Origin: Emydura subglobosa | Taxonomy: Eukaryota; Chordata; Testudines; Chelidae | NCBI GenBank assembly: GCA_007922225.1 | Contig: ML679956.1 | Coordinates: 19,594,689 to 19,658,688 of the forward strand | DNA length: 64,000 nucleotides | Direction of reading: 5' to 3' | In this document: one piece after another, positions 45,856-56,408 of the stretch | Layout of the letters: each line of letters opens with the position of its first letter | How positions within the stretch are numbered: the stretch's first letter is position 1 | Notes under the pieces: generated by a model | Database searches by the model: none | What the model saw: the letters and a program-made list of their open reading frames with translations, nothing else | Told to the model about the DNA's origin: nothing | Made by a program: the position numbers and the translations under genes

Positions 45856-47604
45856 GTAAGTTTGGGGGAAGACCCCCGGCTCCCGCTTTCCAAACGTGGG
45901 CTGTCCTCATCTCTGGCTCTGCCGGGGGAGGGGAAGACCCTCCCCGTCCTCTGCATCTCCTGGGGGTGGCGAGAGGTCCCCGGTCTCTCCTCGGTGAAGC
46001 AGCAGCAGCAGCGGGTGCTGTTGGTTTATTTTTTCCTCTTTTGAAAGGTGCCAAGCCATTTGCCACCCCTCGTCTTTTAGGCGAATAGCACTGAAGTGTT
46101 GAGCGGCTGTGGGATGTCGTGGGGAGAGGAAGGGTTAAAGTGTCTGTGGTCTGTGCAGGACAGATCCCGGAGATAGTCAGCTGTACTTTGTTTGTTACTT
46201 ATTTTGTCGCTCATAAAATTTGGGGTAATTTCTGTATAAGCATCTTTGCCTTCTCGGCCAAGACAAACTCTCCTGGGACCTGTCTGTGTGATCAAACTAG
46301 CCAGGAGCTGCTCCTCACGCGTTTTATTTGTTCCATGCCAAGGCTGGATGGGGGAAAACATGTCTTTTGACATCTTGTTTTGATAGTGGCTTTTAAAAAA
46401 ATTGATTCAGAAGGGTTTTAAAGGTATTTATGAACAGGCAAACTTCCATAAATCTGGAAGAAGTCCTTCAAACTTTTATTGGCTCACATGTGAACGATCT
46501 TAATGCTTGGAAAGAATTTTTTTTTTTTTTTTAAATACTGACTCCACTTGTGGTGTTACTTGTTCAAGAAGGCAAAAACATATTTCAAGGGCTAAGCTGC
46601 ATGCTAACTGTTCTTCAGAAAGCAGCTCCTGACTTTGGAAAAATAATGAGCAGTTTTATATGAGTTATTTTCAATAAGTGTTCAGGTACATAACCCTCAT
46701 TTACTGAATGGTGAATTCCTTTACCCAAAGTCAAATCTGTTGGATACCATTTCCTTACCTAACAGCTGGTTGTAGTTGTCTGCTTTGATGAACAAAACCA
46801 ATAGTTTATTGATAAGGTCAGATTATTTAGAATTCTGTCTAGAATTCCATGTAATGGTTCATTGTCAGCAGGGTTTTAAAACCCCTATTTGGCCTAAATT
46901 AGAAAAGTGTGTTTGTATAAATCCCCAGTATCTAACCACAAAAGCCAAAAATAGACCACTTAAATTATGCAGATGCAGTTTAACATGTCTAAATTTTACC
47001 ATAATTCGTGCTGTTTGTTGCCAGATGTATTTGCCAGAAAGTAACTTTGGTGCTATTCCAAATAAGATCATTAGCCAGCCTTAACTATTCTCTCAAAGGT
47101 ATATAGTACAGTGTAAGAATAGCTACATTGGTAAAGACCGCTGTCGTAATGAGTGAGAACCAAGTGGTATTACGTTTGTGCTTTGTTGAAGACAGTGCTG
47201 TCTATGAAATTTAAACGGATGCTGTCAACCTGAGATCTAGTAGTCATTTAAAAATGAAAATCAAAAGCTGTTTCTGGTATTATACCTGCACCGGAATCCT
47301 TCTGCCAATTATCCTGGTTTTACAATCACATATTTTCTCTCTGCTCTGTTGTTCACAAACCAGAAGAAGAACCAGAGTGTATCAGACTATATTTGAGAAA
47401 CTTTGGAAAATGACTGTGCATGAAATGCAATCAAGTGCATAGAGTAACCATATAAATACATCAAACATTTTAAATCTCTTTCAGTTACAGTAATTTGAAA
47501 TGTTACTTTTCACAGCAGTAGTGGAAAAATTCAGTCAAAGGAGTGATATTTTTTAAAGTTGGAAGTGTCCCTCTAAGTTGTAAAAGTATGGAACTAGCCA
47601 GAAA
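45856..47604 (+). other. Start of presumed intron 1
   Basis: The GC-rich tail of the island fades by about 46,080; after that AT-rich DNA without recognised exons. Poly-T tract near 46,516-46,532. Frames up to 102 codons (46,776-47,084, +) have no family resemblance. Confidence 0.45.
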
Positions 47605-47797
47605 GGGTGAAATCCTGGCCTTACTGAAGTCAAGGAGATATGTTCTATCAGAACCTGAATGGCTCAGAAGGAAATGCCCTGGTCATTGAATCTAAGTCAC
47701 ACCCAGCCAATGAGAGTTCAAATCCAGTCCTAGATAGAAATCTGAAATAAAAAATTAGAGTTTTGCCATTGATTTCAGTAGAGCCAGCATTTCACCC
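47605..47797. repeat. Palindromic repeat split by a tRNA-like insertion
   Basis: The arm gggtgaaatcctggccttac (from 47,605) pairs with gtagagccagcatttcaccc (ending 47,797). They are the two halves of the hairpin family whose uninterrupted copies at 26,421 and 34,885 are only about 70 bp. Here about 130 bp of unrelated sequence separates the arms, containing the tRNA-like block listed next. Confidence 0.75.
47655..47733 (+). repeat. tRNA-derived SINE head or tRNA relic
   Basis: An A-box-like tggctcagaagg (47,660-47,671) and a B-box-like agttcaaatcc (47,715-47,725) lie about 44 bp apart, the spacing of RNA polymerase III internal promoters in tRNAs and tRNA-derived SINEs. Both boxes are degenerate and no clean cloverleaf can be drawn, so a functional tRNA is unlikely. 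An A-rich stretch (gaaataaaaaatta) follows near 47,743, as at a SINE 3' end. Confidence 0.55.
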
Positions 47798-48846
47798 ACA
47801 GGCTGACATAAGGCATGAGGCCAAGCTGATAATCTTTGGCTGCTGTTGAGCCATTATGACCAAGTGTATATTTACTAGTGTATGTTAGTGTGATTAAAAC
47901 AGTTTTTATATTACTGTACAATAAACTAGATTTTTAATAACCATTTTATAACTTCTGATCTGTTTTGGTTCTAATCTAAAACACAAAAAGGTTTAATGTT
48001 TATTTGTCAGTAAGTCTGAGAGAATAGTTTCTTAATACAAAATACCACATACCCCATGGCAATGTATAAATAGTAATAGCAATAAATAATATTTAATATT
48101 AAACTACAGTGCAGTGGAGCACATCTATTTTGTATCTTATTTCATTTTCAGTGGTATTTTAAAGATAATAATTCTTCCTGCTGTGTTCAGTTGGAAAGGT
48201 GCTTCAATTTTATTTATGTAGAGCATTTGTTGAACACTAGCAGTCCCAAATGAGAGCAAAGACAAATGTTATGCTTAATTTGTATGATCTAATGCTAATT
48301 ATGTGGTGTAATTATTGAGTACTAGAAAATGTGTGTACAAAAATCTTAGAATGTTGTTTCAGTACACTTTTTTCAGTGTTAAATCTTTAACTTTAAAGGA
48401 ACACTTTGCTTTCTAAGTTGACATCCTCAGATAAATTTTAGCATCTCTTAAGAATACTGATTATTCCTCTGTCAATATAATGAAATTACTTAAAATGCTT
48501 AGGTTACAAAGAACACGGGAATTACAAAGAGGCAAGCGGGGTGTATGAACACATACACATGTATATAAAATATGCAATATTGTAAATTGTTATAAATTTA
48601 TAAATAGCAATGTTTTTTTAAAACATAAATGTATGTATGTGTGTGTGTGTATGCGTGCATGTTAAAATAACATTGCAATTCGTGCTTGTGCTTGTTCCAC
48701 CAATTTTTTTAGCAGCAAACAGACTTGGACTTTTGGCTCATTGGTGCATACATGGAATTATCCTAATGATATTTGTAGAGGTCTTTTGGAAAACAAGCAC
48801 CACGGTTGCGTTCCAGAGTAGGAAAGGGAGCTATCAGAAAGATGAA
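47798..48846. other. Presumed intron DNA, with (TATG/TG)n microsatellite
   Basis: (TG)/(TATG) simple repeat at about 48,631-48,661. No other feature recognised. Confidence 0.45.
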
Positions 48847-48972
48847 TTAATTAGGAAGTTGGGAAATCATGCTGTTTCTTCCTGTTCTTTTGCTTTGCTG
48901 TAAATAAAAAACAGTTGGCCAGAAACTCAGTTGTTTTAAATTGTCTTGGACGTCTTGACTCAGTGGAGCTAT
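48847..48972 (+). repeat. Segment duplicated at 50,518-50,643 (copy A)
   Basis: About 126 bp beginning ttaattaggaagttgggaaa and running through gctttgctgtaaat and attgtcttgg to ggagctat. It matches 50,518-50,643 with roughly 14 differences by eye. Copy A continues into a half palindromic repeat (ttacaccacctgaggatctg) up to about 49,005; copy B does not. Confidence 0.8.
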
Positions 48973-49617
48973 TCCAATTTACACCACCTGAGGATCTGAC
49001 CCAATATGTCTATGTACCTTCAGATTCAGAGTAATTTGTCTGCTTTTTCTTCGGCTATTAAGAATCTCTTCACTAAATTTTCATTTGAAAGCCCCAATCT
49101 TCCTGTGGCTTTCAAATGAAGCTGATCACTTTCAACTGTCAGCAAACTTCTAGAAATTGAGAAAACTCAGCATCTCACAGAATCAAGCAATAAATGCTCC
49201 ATAATCTTCAAAATTTTCCTTCTCTGTATAAGCAAGCACATGTTGTTTTATTATGGAACATCCCATTACCAAATGTGCCTGAGTAAAGCATAGAAATCAT
49301 ACAAATGTAGGTCTGGAAGGGACTTTGATAGGCCTCGTTCAGTTCCCAGCACTGAGGTAGGACTAAATATTACTTAGACTATCACTGACAGGTATTTGTC
49401 TAAGTGGGTCTTAAAAACCTCCAATGACAGAAATCCCACAGCCTCCTTAGGTAATTTGTTCCAGTGCTTAACTACTCATATAGTTAAAAAAATTTTCCTA
49501 ACTTCTAACCTAAATCTCCCTTCCTTCAGTTTAAACCCATTTTTTCTAGTCTTGTCCTCCTCAGTGGCTAAAGAGAACAATTTATTACCCTTCTCTTTAA
49601 GCAACCTTTTACGTACT

Positions 49618-49890
49618 TCAAGACTGTTTATCGTCTCCCCCTTCAGTCTTCTCTTCTCCAAACCAAACCAAATTTTTCAATCTTTCCTGGTAGGTCACAT
49701 TTTCTAGACCTTTAATAATTTTTGTTGCTCTCCTCTGGACTCTGTCCAATTTGTCCACATCTTTCCTGAAGTGTGGTGCCCAGATACAGTACTCCAGTTG
49801 AGGACTCATGAGTGCTGAGTAGTGTGGAAGAATTACTTCTTGTGTCTTACTTACAACACTCCTGCTAATACATGCCAGAACGATGTTTGT
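49618..49890 (-). pseudogene. CR1 ORF2 C-terminal tail
   Basis: The minus frame contains SKTQEVILPHYSALMSPQLE, YCIWAPHFRKDVDKLDRVQR and RATKIIKGLENVTYQERLKN, the conserved post-RT segment of CR1 ORF2 also seen at 41,447-41,830. The frame is read into from the hAT insertion on the 5' side, so its first ~40 codons are foreign. Confidence 0.85.
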
Positions 49891-49966
49891 TGTTTTGGTT
49901 TGGTTTGGTTTTTGTTTGGGTTCCCCTCCACCCCCCAATAATATTACATTGTTGACTATCGTGTAG

Positions 49967-50461
49967 CAGGGGTGGCCAAACTTACTGACCCTTGGAGCCA
50001 CATACAACAATTTTCAGAAGTTTGAGAGCCCCGGCGCACTGGCCGGGCCACCAGGCTTAAACCCTGTGGGGTGGTGGTGGGGCTCAGGACATGGCAGGCA
50101 CACCCGATGGGGCAGAAGCCCTGAACCTCTCCACCACCCTGCCACAAGGCGGAAGCCTGGAAGCCCAGCAGGTGCCTCCCCAGGCAGAAGCCCCTACCCC
50201 CATCACCCCACTGTGGGATTGAAATCCCAAGTCCTGACAGGTGTGCCTCCTGGGGCTGAAGCCCTGAGACCCCCTCCCTGCTGGGCAGAAACCTCTAGCC
50301 TCTATCACCCTGCTGCAAGGCAAAAGCCCTGAACTCTCCACCCCAATCTGGTAGGTGGAGAATGGTTGGGGGGGGAGGGGGGACATTGGGAGCTCTGTGA
50401 GCTGCACTTTAACTGCAAAAGAACCACATGTGGCTCACGAGCCACAGTTTGGCCAGCCTTG
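49967..50461. mobile_element. hAT-type MITE with CAGGGGTGGCCAAAC ends inside the CR1
   Basis: Left end caggggtggccaaact; right end agtttggccagccttg inverted. Flanking 8-mers tcgtgtag (49,959-49,966) and tcatatag (50,462-50,469) match at six positions; both differences are G-to-A changes, one at a CpG. 495 bp, GC-rich core, containing ccacatgtggctcacgagcc near the right end as in related hAT elements. It cut the CR1 within its ORF2 C-terminal region. The 88- and 107-codon frames in it are incidental. Confidence 0.9.
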
Positions 50462-50517
50462 TCATATAGTTTGTGATCCACTATAACTCCCAGATCCTTT
50501 TCTGAAGTACTTCTTCT

Positions 50518-50643
50518 TTAATTAGGAAGTTGGGAAATCATGCTATTTCTTCCTGTTCTTTCACTTTGCTGTAAAGCAAAAACAGTTGCCCACAAACTCA
50601 GTTGGTGTCAATTGTCTTGGCTGTCTTGACATGAATGGAGCTA
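50518..50643 (+). repeat. Segment duplicated from/with 48,847-48,972 (copy B), inside CR1
   Basis: Sits between CR1 blocks ending ttttctgaagtacttcttc and resuming gggcagtcatttcccatttt, where intact CR1 copies would be continuous or nearly so. Matches copy A without its flanks. Either both derive from one interspersed repeat, or the segment was copied locally over about 1.5 kb. Confidence 0.7.
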
Positions 50644-50944
50644 TAGTGACCTCAGTGGGCAGTCATTTCCCATTTTGTATGTGTGCAATTGATTATTCCT
50701 TCCTAAATGTAGTACTTTGCATTTGTCCTTATTGAATTTCATCCTATTTATTTCAGACCATTTTTTCCAGTTTGTCAAGGTCATTTTGAAATCCAATCCT
50801 ATCCTCCAAAGCACTTGCAACCCCATCCAGCTTGGTGTCATTTGCAAACTTTATAAATGCAATCTCTATGTCATTATCCAAATAATTTATGAAGATATTG
50901 TACAGAATTAGACCTAGGACAGGTTGCTGCGGGACCCTACTCAA
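50641..50944 (-). pseudogene. CR1 reverse transcriptase fragment
   Basis: Two overlapping minus frames read SRVPQQPVLGLILYNIFINY, then IKFANDTKLDGVASALEDRI and NRMKFNKDKCKVLHLGRNNQ. The first holds the B motif (GVPQGSVLGP-like, damaged), the second the palm C motif. The catalytic FADD reads FAND (codons at about 50,848-50,837), losing one metal-binding Asp. A frameshift separates the C motif from the KCKVLHLG thumb region. Confidence 0.85.
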
Positions 50945-51109
50945 TATACTCTCTTATCTTGACTTTGAACCATTGATGATTACTCTCTCAGTATGGTTTT
51001 CCAACCAGTTGCACACCCACCTTATATTAGGTTTTTCTGGGCTATATTTTCCTCATTTGTTTATGAGACGTTCATGTGAGACCATATCAAAAGACTTACT
51101 AAAATCAAG

Positions 51110-51861
51110 TGTTAGGACCCCACCCACCCCAGTCCTTTCAGTTCTTAGTTCACTGACAGAAGCAGAAGTCCAGAGTCCAGCAAAAGGCAATAGAACAGGT
51201 TCATTGGGATCTTTTCAAGCAAGCATCCATTAGGACCCCAGTCCTTTACACCAATAAATCTTCCCCCCTACCTCCTGTTTTACCTCAGTTTTTATAATGT
51301 ATCTCAACCAATCATTTCTTTAACAATATTACAAGTTGTTTCTTTAACCAATCCTAACATATTGTAACATAATTCTTTAACCAATCATATCCCACCACCT
51401 TAACTGATCACGCTTAGTTATGCAACAAACAGAAACAATCAAAGAACCAGACAGAACTCATTCAAATAGATAATAGAGAATTGGTTACCATAAAGACAAA
51501 ACAATAAGGAGTGTAGATTTTACAACTACAACTGTTGATAAGTAATTCTTTTGCCAGACAGAATGCTATCAAACCAGGTTTCCTTTAGACTTTCTAGGAT
51601 CTGGAGATGTTAGATTGATCACCATCTTAACAGCCTGGTATTAGCTGTTATGTTGGAATGTGTGTATGTGTCTGCACACTTCCCAGCTTATGGCTGCCAC
51701 TCCAGCATCTGAGCCAAAGTACAAGGCCTCAGACTGTCACAGTGAGAGAAGGCCTGTGGTTTTGATTCTTTGTTTTATACTCCTGTAACCAGCTAAATGA
51801 TAAGAATATACTTATAGAATATGGTCCCTTACAGGCAGACCTGAATATCTATATACGAACA
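51110..51861. mobile_element. Solo LTR (752 bp) inserted in the CR1
   Basis: Begins TGTTAGGACC and ends ACGAACA (TG...CA), with 5-bp flanks tcaag (51,105-51,109) and tgaag (51,862-51,866), one mismatch. The CR1 text is continuous across it (aaaatcaag / atacatcacatct). Contains caataaatcttcccc on the + strand and several copies of aaccaatc. No internal region, so recombination between two LTRs probably removed the body. Class (ERV or other) not determined. Confidence 0.85.
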
Positions 51862-53029
51862 TGAAGATACATCACATCTATTGTTTCCCTTCTATTAACC
51901 TGCCAAAGAAAGATATTAGACTGGTTTGACATGATTTGTTCTTGACCAGTCCATGTTGACTGCTACTTATCACCCTATTGTCTTCTAGATGCTTACAAAT
52001 TGATTGATTGATTGTTCCATTATCTCTCAGGGTACTGAAGTTTAGTTGACTGGTCTAAAATTTGCTGGGTTGTCCTTATATCATTTTTTATTGATAGGTA
52101 CTATATTTGCCATTTTTCAGTCCTCCAGGATCTCTTCTGTCCTCCACGAGTTGTCAAAGATAATCACTAATGGCTCAGAAATCTGTTCAGTCAGTTCCTT
52201 AAGTATTCTAGGGTGTATTTCGTCATGCCCTGCTAACTTGTCTAAGGCCATGTCTACACTATAAAGTTTTGCCAATGCAAGTTATGTCAGCATACAATCG
52301 CCATAGTTAGTATATTTCTTGTGCATGTATATACTTGGCTTATTGCGTTGCTGTTCTGCATACTCATCAGGAGTGCTTGTGTCAATGAACAATGAGGTGC
52401 ATCATGGGTAGGAATCCCAGTGTGCAACTGCCACCATTCAGTGCACTCTATTTTGGGTAGTTTGAGCAATGCATGGTGGACAGAAACAACTCGTGCAGGG
52501 GTTACTGGGAGGAAGGGTTGAACTTCCCACAATGCAATCTTCCCCACCACATAATATCATGTATATCCCATAATTTTTGTGTCTATTTTCAATTTCTCAT
52601 GAACCCACATGGGACTCATTGCTGTTTGCCATCTAATATGAAATATGGAGCCTGCACAGCTCTACACTATTTTCATGAGTGTTGCAAGCACAGGACGGAC
52701 GATCCTCCAGTATTTTCAGAGCTGCAAGAAGAACTGTGACGAACATGACAATTTCCTAGTGGTGATTTTGAAGAACCAATTCAAGGTTGTTCTTAGTGTT
52801 CATGGGGGAGCTGCAAACTGTAGAGCACCACTTCCAAGAAATGAGCACTGACTGGTGGGATCACCATTGCAATACAGATTTGTTGTGATGAGCTGTGGAT
52901 GGAGAACTTTCAGATGCTAAAGGCCATGTTCCTGGATGTGTGTGCTGCGTTCGCACCAGCCATCCACCCAGGGAAACCAAAATGAAAGGCACTGACAGTG
53001 GAAAAGCAAAGGGCGAGCGCACTTTGGAA

Positions 53030-53715
53030 ATGTGCAATGAGGGATTACTACTGGTCAGTGGGAATTGATTCTGAAGTGGAAAAATCCACTGTGGGGACTG
53101 CTGTCATGCTAGTGTGAGGGTCACTTATCTCCTGCTATGCAGGACTGTGACTCTTGGCATTGTGGAGGACATAGTGGATGGCTTTGCAGCTATGAAGTTC
53201 CTGAGCTGCAGTGGAGCTACAGAAGGAATGCATCCTTATTTTGGCCCCAGAGCACCTTGCCACAGAGAACTTCAACAGAACGGGTTACTTTTCCATTGTT
53301 ATGCACGTGCTGGCGGGTCACCAGGGATACTTCACTGACATCTGGTTTGGCTGGTCAGGGAAGGTGCATAATGCTCACATCTTTAAGAACACAGGACTGT
53401 TCAGAAAGGGAACTTGTTTCCCAACTGGCAGATTACGACTGGTGATACTGAAATGCTGGTAGTGGTCCTGGGGGATTCAGCTTACCCCTTGCTCATGAAA
53501 TCATATACCAGCCACCCTGACAACACTAAGGAAAGATTCCACTACAGGTTCAGTAGGTGCAGAACCATAGCTGAATGTGCTTTTGGTCAATTGAAAAGGC
53601 GCTGGCATTGTTTACTCACCAGATTGGATTTCAGTGTGAAAAATATCCCAATGATTATAGCTGCCTGTTGCATCTGCATAATATTTGTGAAGCAAAAGGG
53701 GAAACTTGCCATAGG
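53030..53715 (+). pseudogene. Harbinger transposase (frameshifted)
   Basis: Pieces in all three frames assemble in order. YYWSVGIDSEVEKSTVGTAV is the HTH region. VTLGIVEDIVDGFAAMKFLS and CSGATEGMHP cover the GAIDGTH block. YFTDIWFGWSGKVHNAHIFK follows, then VVVLGDSAYPLLMKSYTSHP (second Asp, GDxAYPL) and ERFHYRFSRCRTIAECAFGQ with LKRRWHCLL (the Glu in ECAFGRLK). The first catalytic Asp reads Glu (ATEG for AIDG); the second Asp and Glu are kept. At least two frameshifts and a stop between blocks make it inactive. Role in the ancestor: DDE transposase, needing the Myb-like partner for nuclear targeting/DNA binding. Confidence 0.9.
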
Positions 53716-55108
53716 GGTAAAGGGCAGAGGTGGAGTGTCTGTCTGTCTGTCTGAGTTTGAACAGCCAGACATAATGGCTATTAGATGAGCTTTTTATGGA
53801 GCTGTATGGCTTAAGGAGGCTTTAGAAGAGCACTTTAACTGCAAGCCACAGTAACGTGCGGTGATGTTTTGTGCTCAACCTGGTTCTGCAGTTTGGGGGC
53901 CTGTGAAGAGTTGTGTGGTGCTAACTGCACAACTGTGCATATATCACTGACAGCGCACCTATTAATGTTGGGGTTCTTGTGGTACATTAATGTCAACTAC
54001 ATTGTTTGGCACTGGTCTTATGGATTGTGAGTATACAAGACCACTACTTTACTGCCAGCAGGTATTATACAGCAATGTGTTGTTAGAGATGAATAAGTTT
54101 CAAAACAAAAGAGTTTTATTCACTTAGGAAAACAGCTAAAAAAAATCTGACAATCTTAAAAGTAAATACGTTTAAAAAAATTAGGAACCTTAATAAATAA
54201 ACAGGGAGAAGGAATATTGATATCCATTGTAGATATATACATCAATCATGATTCTCACAGGTCAATGTGTATGTGAATCTGTGGTTATCTATACTTTCTT
54301 CTAATGTGGAGTGGTAGTGGGAGGCGTGTGGGCCCTGAGGCCATGTGGAATGCTGGGAAGGGGTGTTTGTAGGAACGTGCTATGCTGTAGTTCTCCACTG
54401 ACTATAATGGGAGTCAAGCCCGGGCTTATTGAATCTGCAGGTTCACAAGAGTGTGCAGCATCTGAATTTGCTGATGGAGAGCCCTATTGTGTCCTGGTGC
54501 ATCTCCCTCTCCTTTTCCTGTGCCTTTCTCTTATCTGCTCTTTCCTTCTTCATACAGTTTGCACTATTCACCCTTCAGGCCCTCTGTTCAAGATCTGATG
54601 CAGCATTTGATTGCAGGATCTTGCAGATCACATTTTCGCATATCCTTTTTTTTTCTCCTTCCTATCTGGCTCAGGCATTCTGCTAGTGTGGAGGAGGAAC
54701 CTGTCAAGGCTGCAACTGCCACAGCTACAGATAAAACACACATAGGTACCATTGTCACTATCATGGGAATGTTGCTAGCCTGTTTAATGCACTGGTGCCT
54801 GCTGAAGTCATCGCAGACTGGCATGGGAAAGTGCCCTATTGCAGAGGAATAATTAAGGCTGCCATCTCTAGAAATCTTCAGGAGAGGATTGGAGTGTATC
54901 TCCACGGAAGTTTCATCGAGATCTCTCAGGAGGATTCAAGGAACAACTCTATGTACATAAACGAACTGCTCAGCATGTCCTGCCTCCCGGGGACCCCTGC
55001 CTAACTTAAGAGGGGGATGAAAAGCAGATAGCAGCTCTACCTTTCTTTGTGATAGCACTACATCTTATAGTATGACTAAATTAATTAAACAGCGATTGCT
55101 GTCTCCTG

Positions 55109-55690
55109 CTAAGTTGGGCACTCCATCATTGTACTGGGAAATTTATTTACATACTTAACTGAGGTCCCTTCCCCTGCATTGGCCTTCTCAGTGCTCAACT
55201 GCAGGGACTGGTCGGATTGCAGTGGAGTCAAAAACAGGTGCTGGATAATGGCACAACTGGAACCCCCAGTCACTGGTCCCCCATACTCCACATCGTCACT
55301 GTTCATGGCACTGGTCTCTGACTGAGGCTCCTTGGGGGTATCCACGTAGGTGTGTGGAGTGGTGGTGGGGTTTTTGCCTAGAATAGCATGTAGCTCTTTG
55401 TAAAAGTGGCAGGTCTGCAGCTTGGCACCAAATTGATTGTTGACCTCCCTGGCCTTCTGATATGCCTGTCTTAGTTCCTTGGCTTTCAAGTGGCATTGCT
55501 GCTGGTCCCTGTCAGACCCCTTCTCCTACATCCCCCAAGCAGTCTGCTCATAGATGTTGACTACGGCTGGTTTGGAACTATGCCTGCACAGCCTCTTCTT
55601 CCCATAGGCCCAGGAGATCCAATACCTCCTGTCTTCTCCAGACAGGAATGCATCTGAAGTCGGCATGGTCAGCTGGGCAGTTGCGCACAA
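55109..55690 (-). pseudogene. Harbinger Myb/SANT-like DNA-binding protein remnant
   Basis: The minus frame from 55,489 to 55,109 reads KAKELRQAYQKAREVNNQFG and TCHFYKELHAILGKNPTTTP, the third helix and tail of the trihelix/Myb_DNA-bind_4-type domain used by Harbinger accessory proteins. Upstream, in other frames, are VNIYEQTAWGM and EKGSDRDQQQCHLKAKEL, corresponding to the second helix, then SGEDRRYWISWAYGKKRLCR near 55,660-55,590. At least one stop separates the halves. Convergent with the transposase. Confidence 0.8.
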
Positions 55691-56408
55691 CAAAAACAGA
55701 TGGAGGTGTGCTCACTAAGCTAGACAACCAGGAAAAGGCATTACAAAAATTCACAAGGGTTTGAAAGTGGGGGACAAAGGTGGGGGAGAAGGCAACTTCT
55801 GGTATGCATGACCTCTGTGCAGTGGGGTTAACAATTGTGACCAGAGTGGTCAGTGTCAGGCATTGTGGGACAGCTGCTGGAGGACTGTTAGGGTTGGAAT
55901 GGGTAAAGCAGTGTTTACACTCCTGCTATGTCGACCTCCCCATAGTGACCACAGCTCAATACTGCTTGAGAAGCTGGTATTACTATGTTGGGGCACTTAC
56001 ATCGGTGGGAGACAAATTTAAGTGTAGGCATGTGCACAACTAGGTTGATGTAAAGTGGCTTATGTCAACCTAATTTTGTAATGTAGACCAGGCCTAACTA
56101 ATAGTTAATTTCCTCTTTCCCTATTTTAGCCTCAGATTATACCTCATTTACACTGATGTTTACTATGTTAGTTATTCAATCGCTCCTAACCCTTCTGGTG
56201 GAAAGTGAAGCAAAAATGGCATTTAACAACTAAGCCATTGCTTCATTTTCTGTCCTCATTGAGTAATAAGTCTACCTGTCCTCGATCTTCCTCTTGTTTG
56301 TAATTTGTTTGTAAAACATTTTCTTGTAACCCTTTATGTCACTAGCTAGTTTAATCTTATTTTATGCCTTGGCCTTTCTAGCTTTATCCTTATGTTTGTG
56401 CTGTCTTT

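Larger units (their letters stand above)
45040..46080 (+). promoter_or_regulatory. CpG island / promoter region
   Basis: The only long GC-rich, CpG-dense stretch in the window (gaggcggggcgc, gcccgcccgagccggcc and similar). It contains an exact SP1/KLF box gccccgcccc (45,391-45,400), gaggcggggc (45,471-45,480), a poly-C tract near 45,660 and the PBX-MEIS/PREP motif listed next. There is no TATA box near the probable start, as usual for island promoters. A spliced first exon lies at its 3' side. Direction + is inferred from the splice donor; bidirectional transcription cannot be excluded. Open frames of 60-127 codons on both strands here are expected from stop-poor GC-rich DNA. Confidence 0.85.
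52246..56094 (+). mobile_element. PIF/Harbinger DNA transposon, complete ends, 3,849 bp
   Basis: Left end ggccatgtctacactataaa; right end inverted ggcctggtctacattacaaa. Flanked by TAA on both sides (52,243-52,245 and 56,095-56,097), the 3-bp target duplication of Harbinger. CR1 sequence joins across it (gctaacttgtctaa / tagttaatttcctc). Carries a + strand transposase remnant and a minus-strand Myb-like remnant in convergent arrangement, the two-gene structure of vertebrate Harbinger elements. Both genes are broken. Confidence 0.92.

Noticed and set aside
45170..46088. Many frames of 60-127 codons on both strands
   Set aside because: CpG-island sequence lacks stops; only the frame with ATG context and splice donor at 45,792-45,855 has independent support.
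47655..47733. Functional tRNA gene
   Set aside because: A and B boxes are degenerate and no cloverleaf with paired acceptor stem is visible; a SINE head or relic is more likely.
49396..49707. 103-codon + strand frame
   Set aside because: Antisense of CR1 ORF2; CR1 reads on the minus strand.
55780..56043. 87-codon + frame near the right end of the Harbinger
   Set aside because: Terminal non-coding region of the transposon, no similarity to either Harbinger protein.
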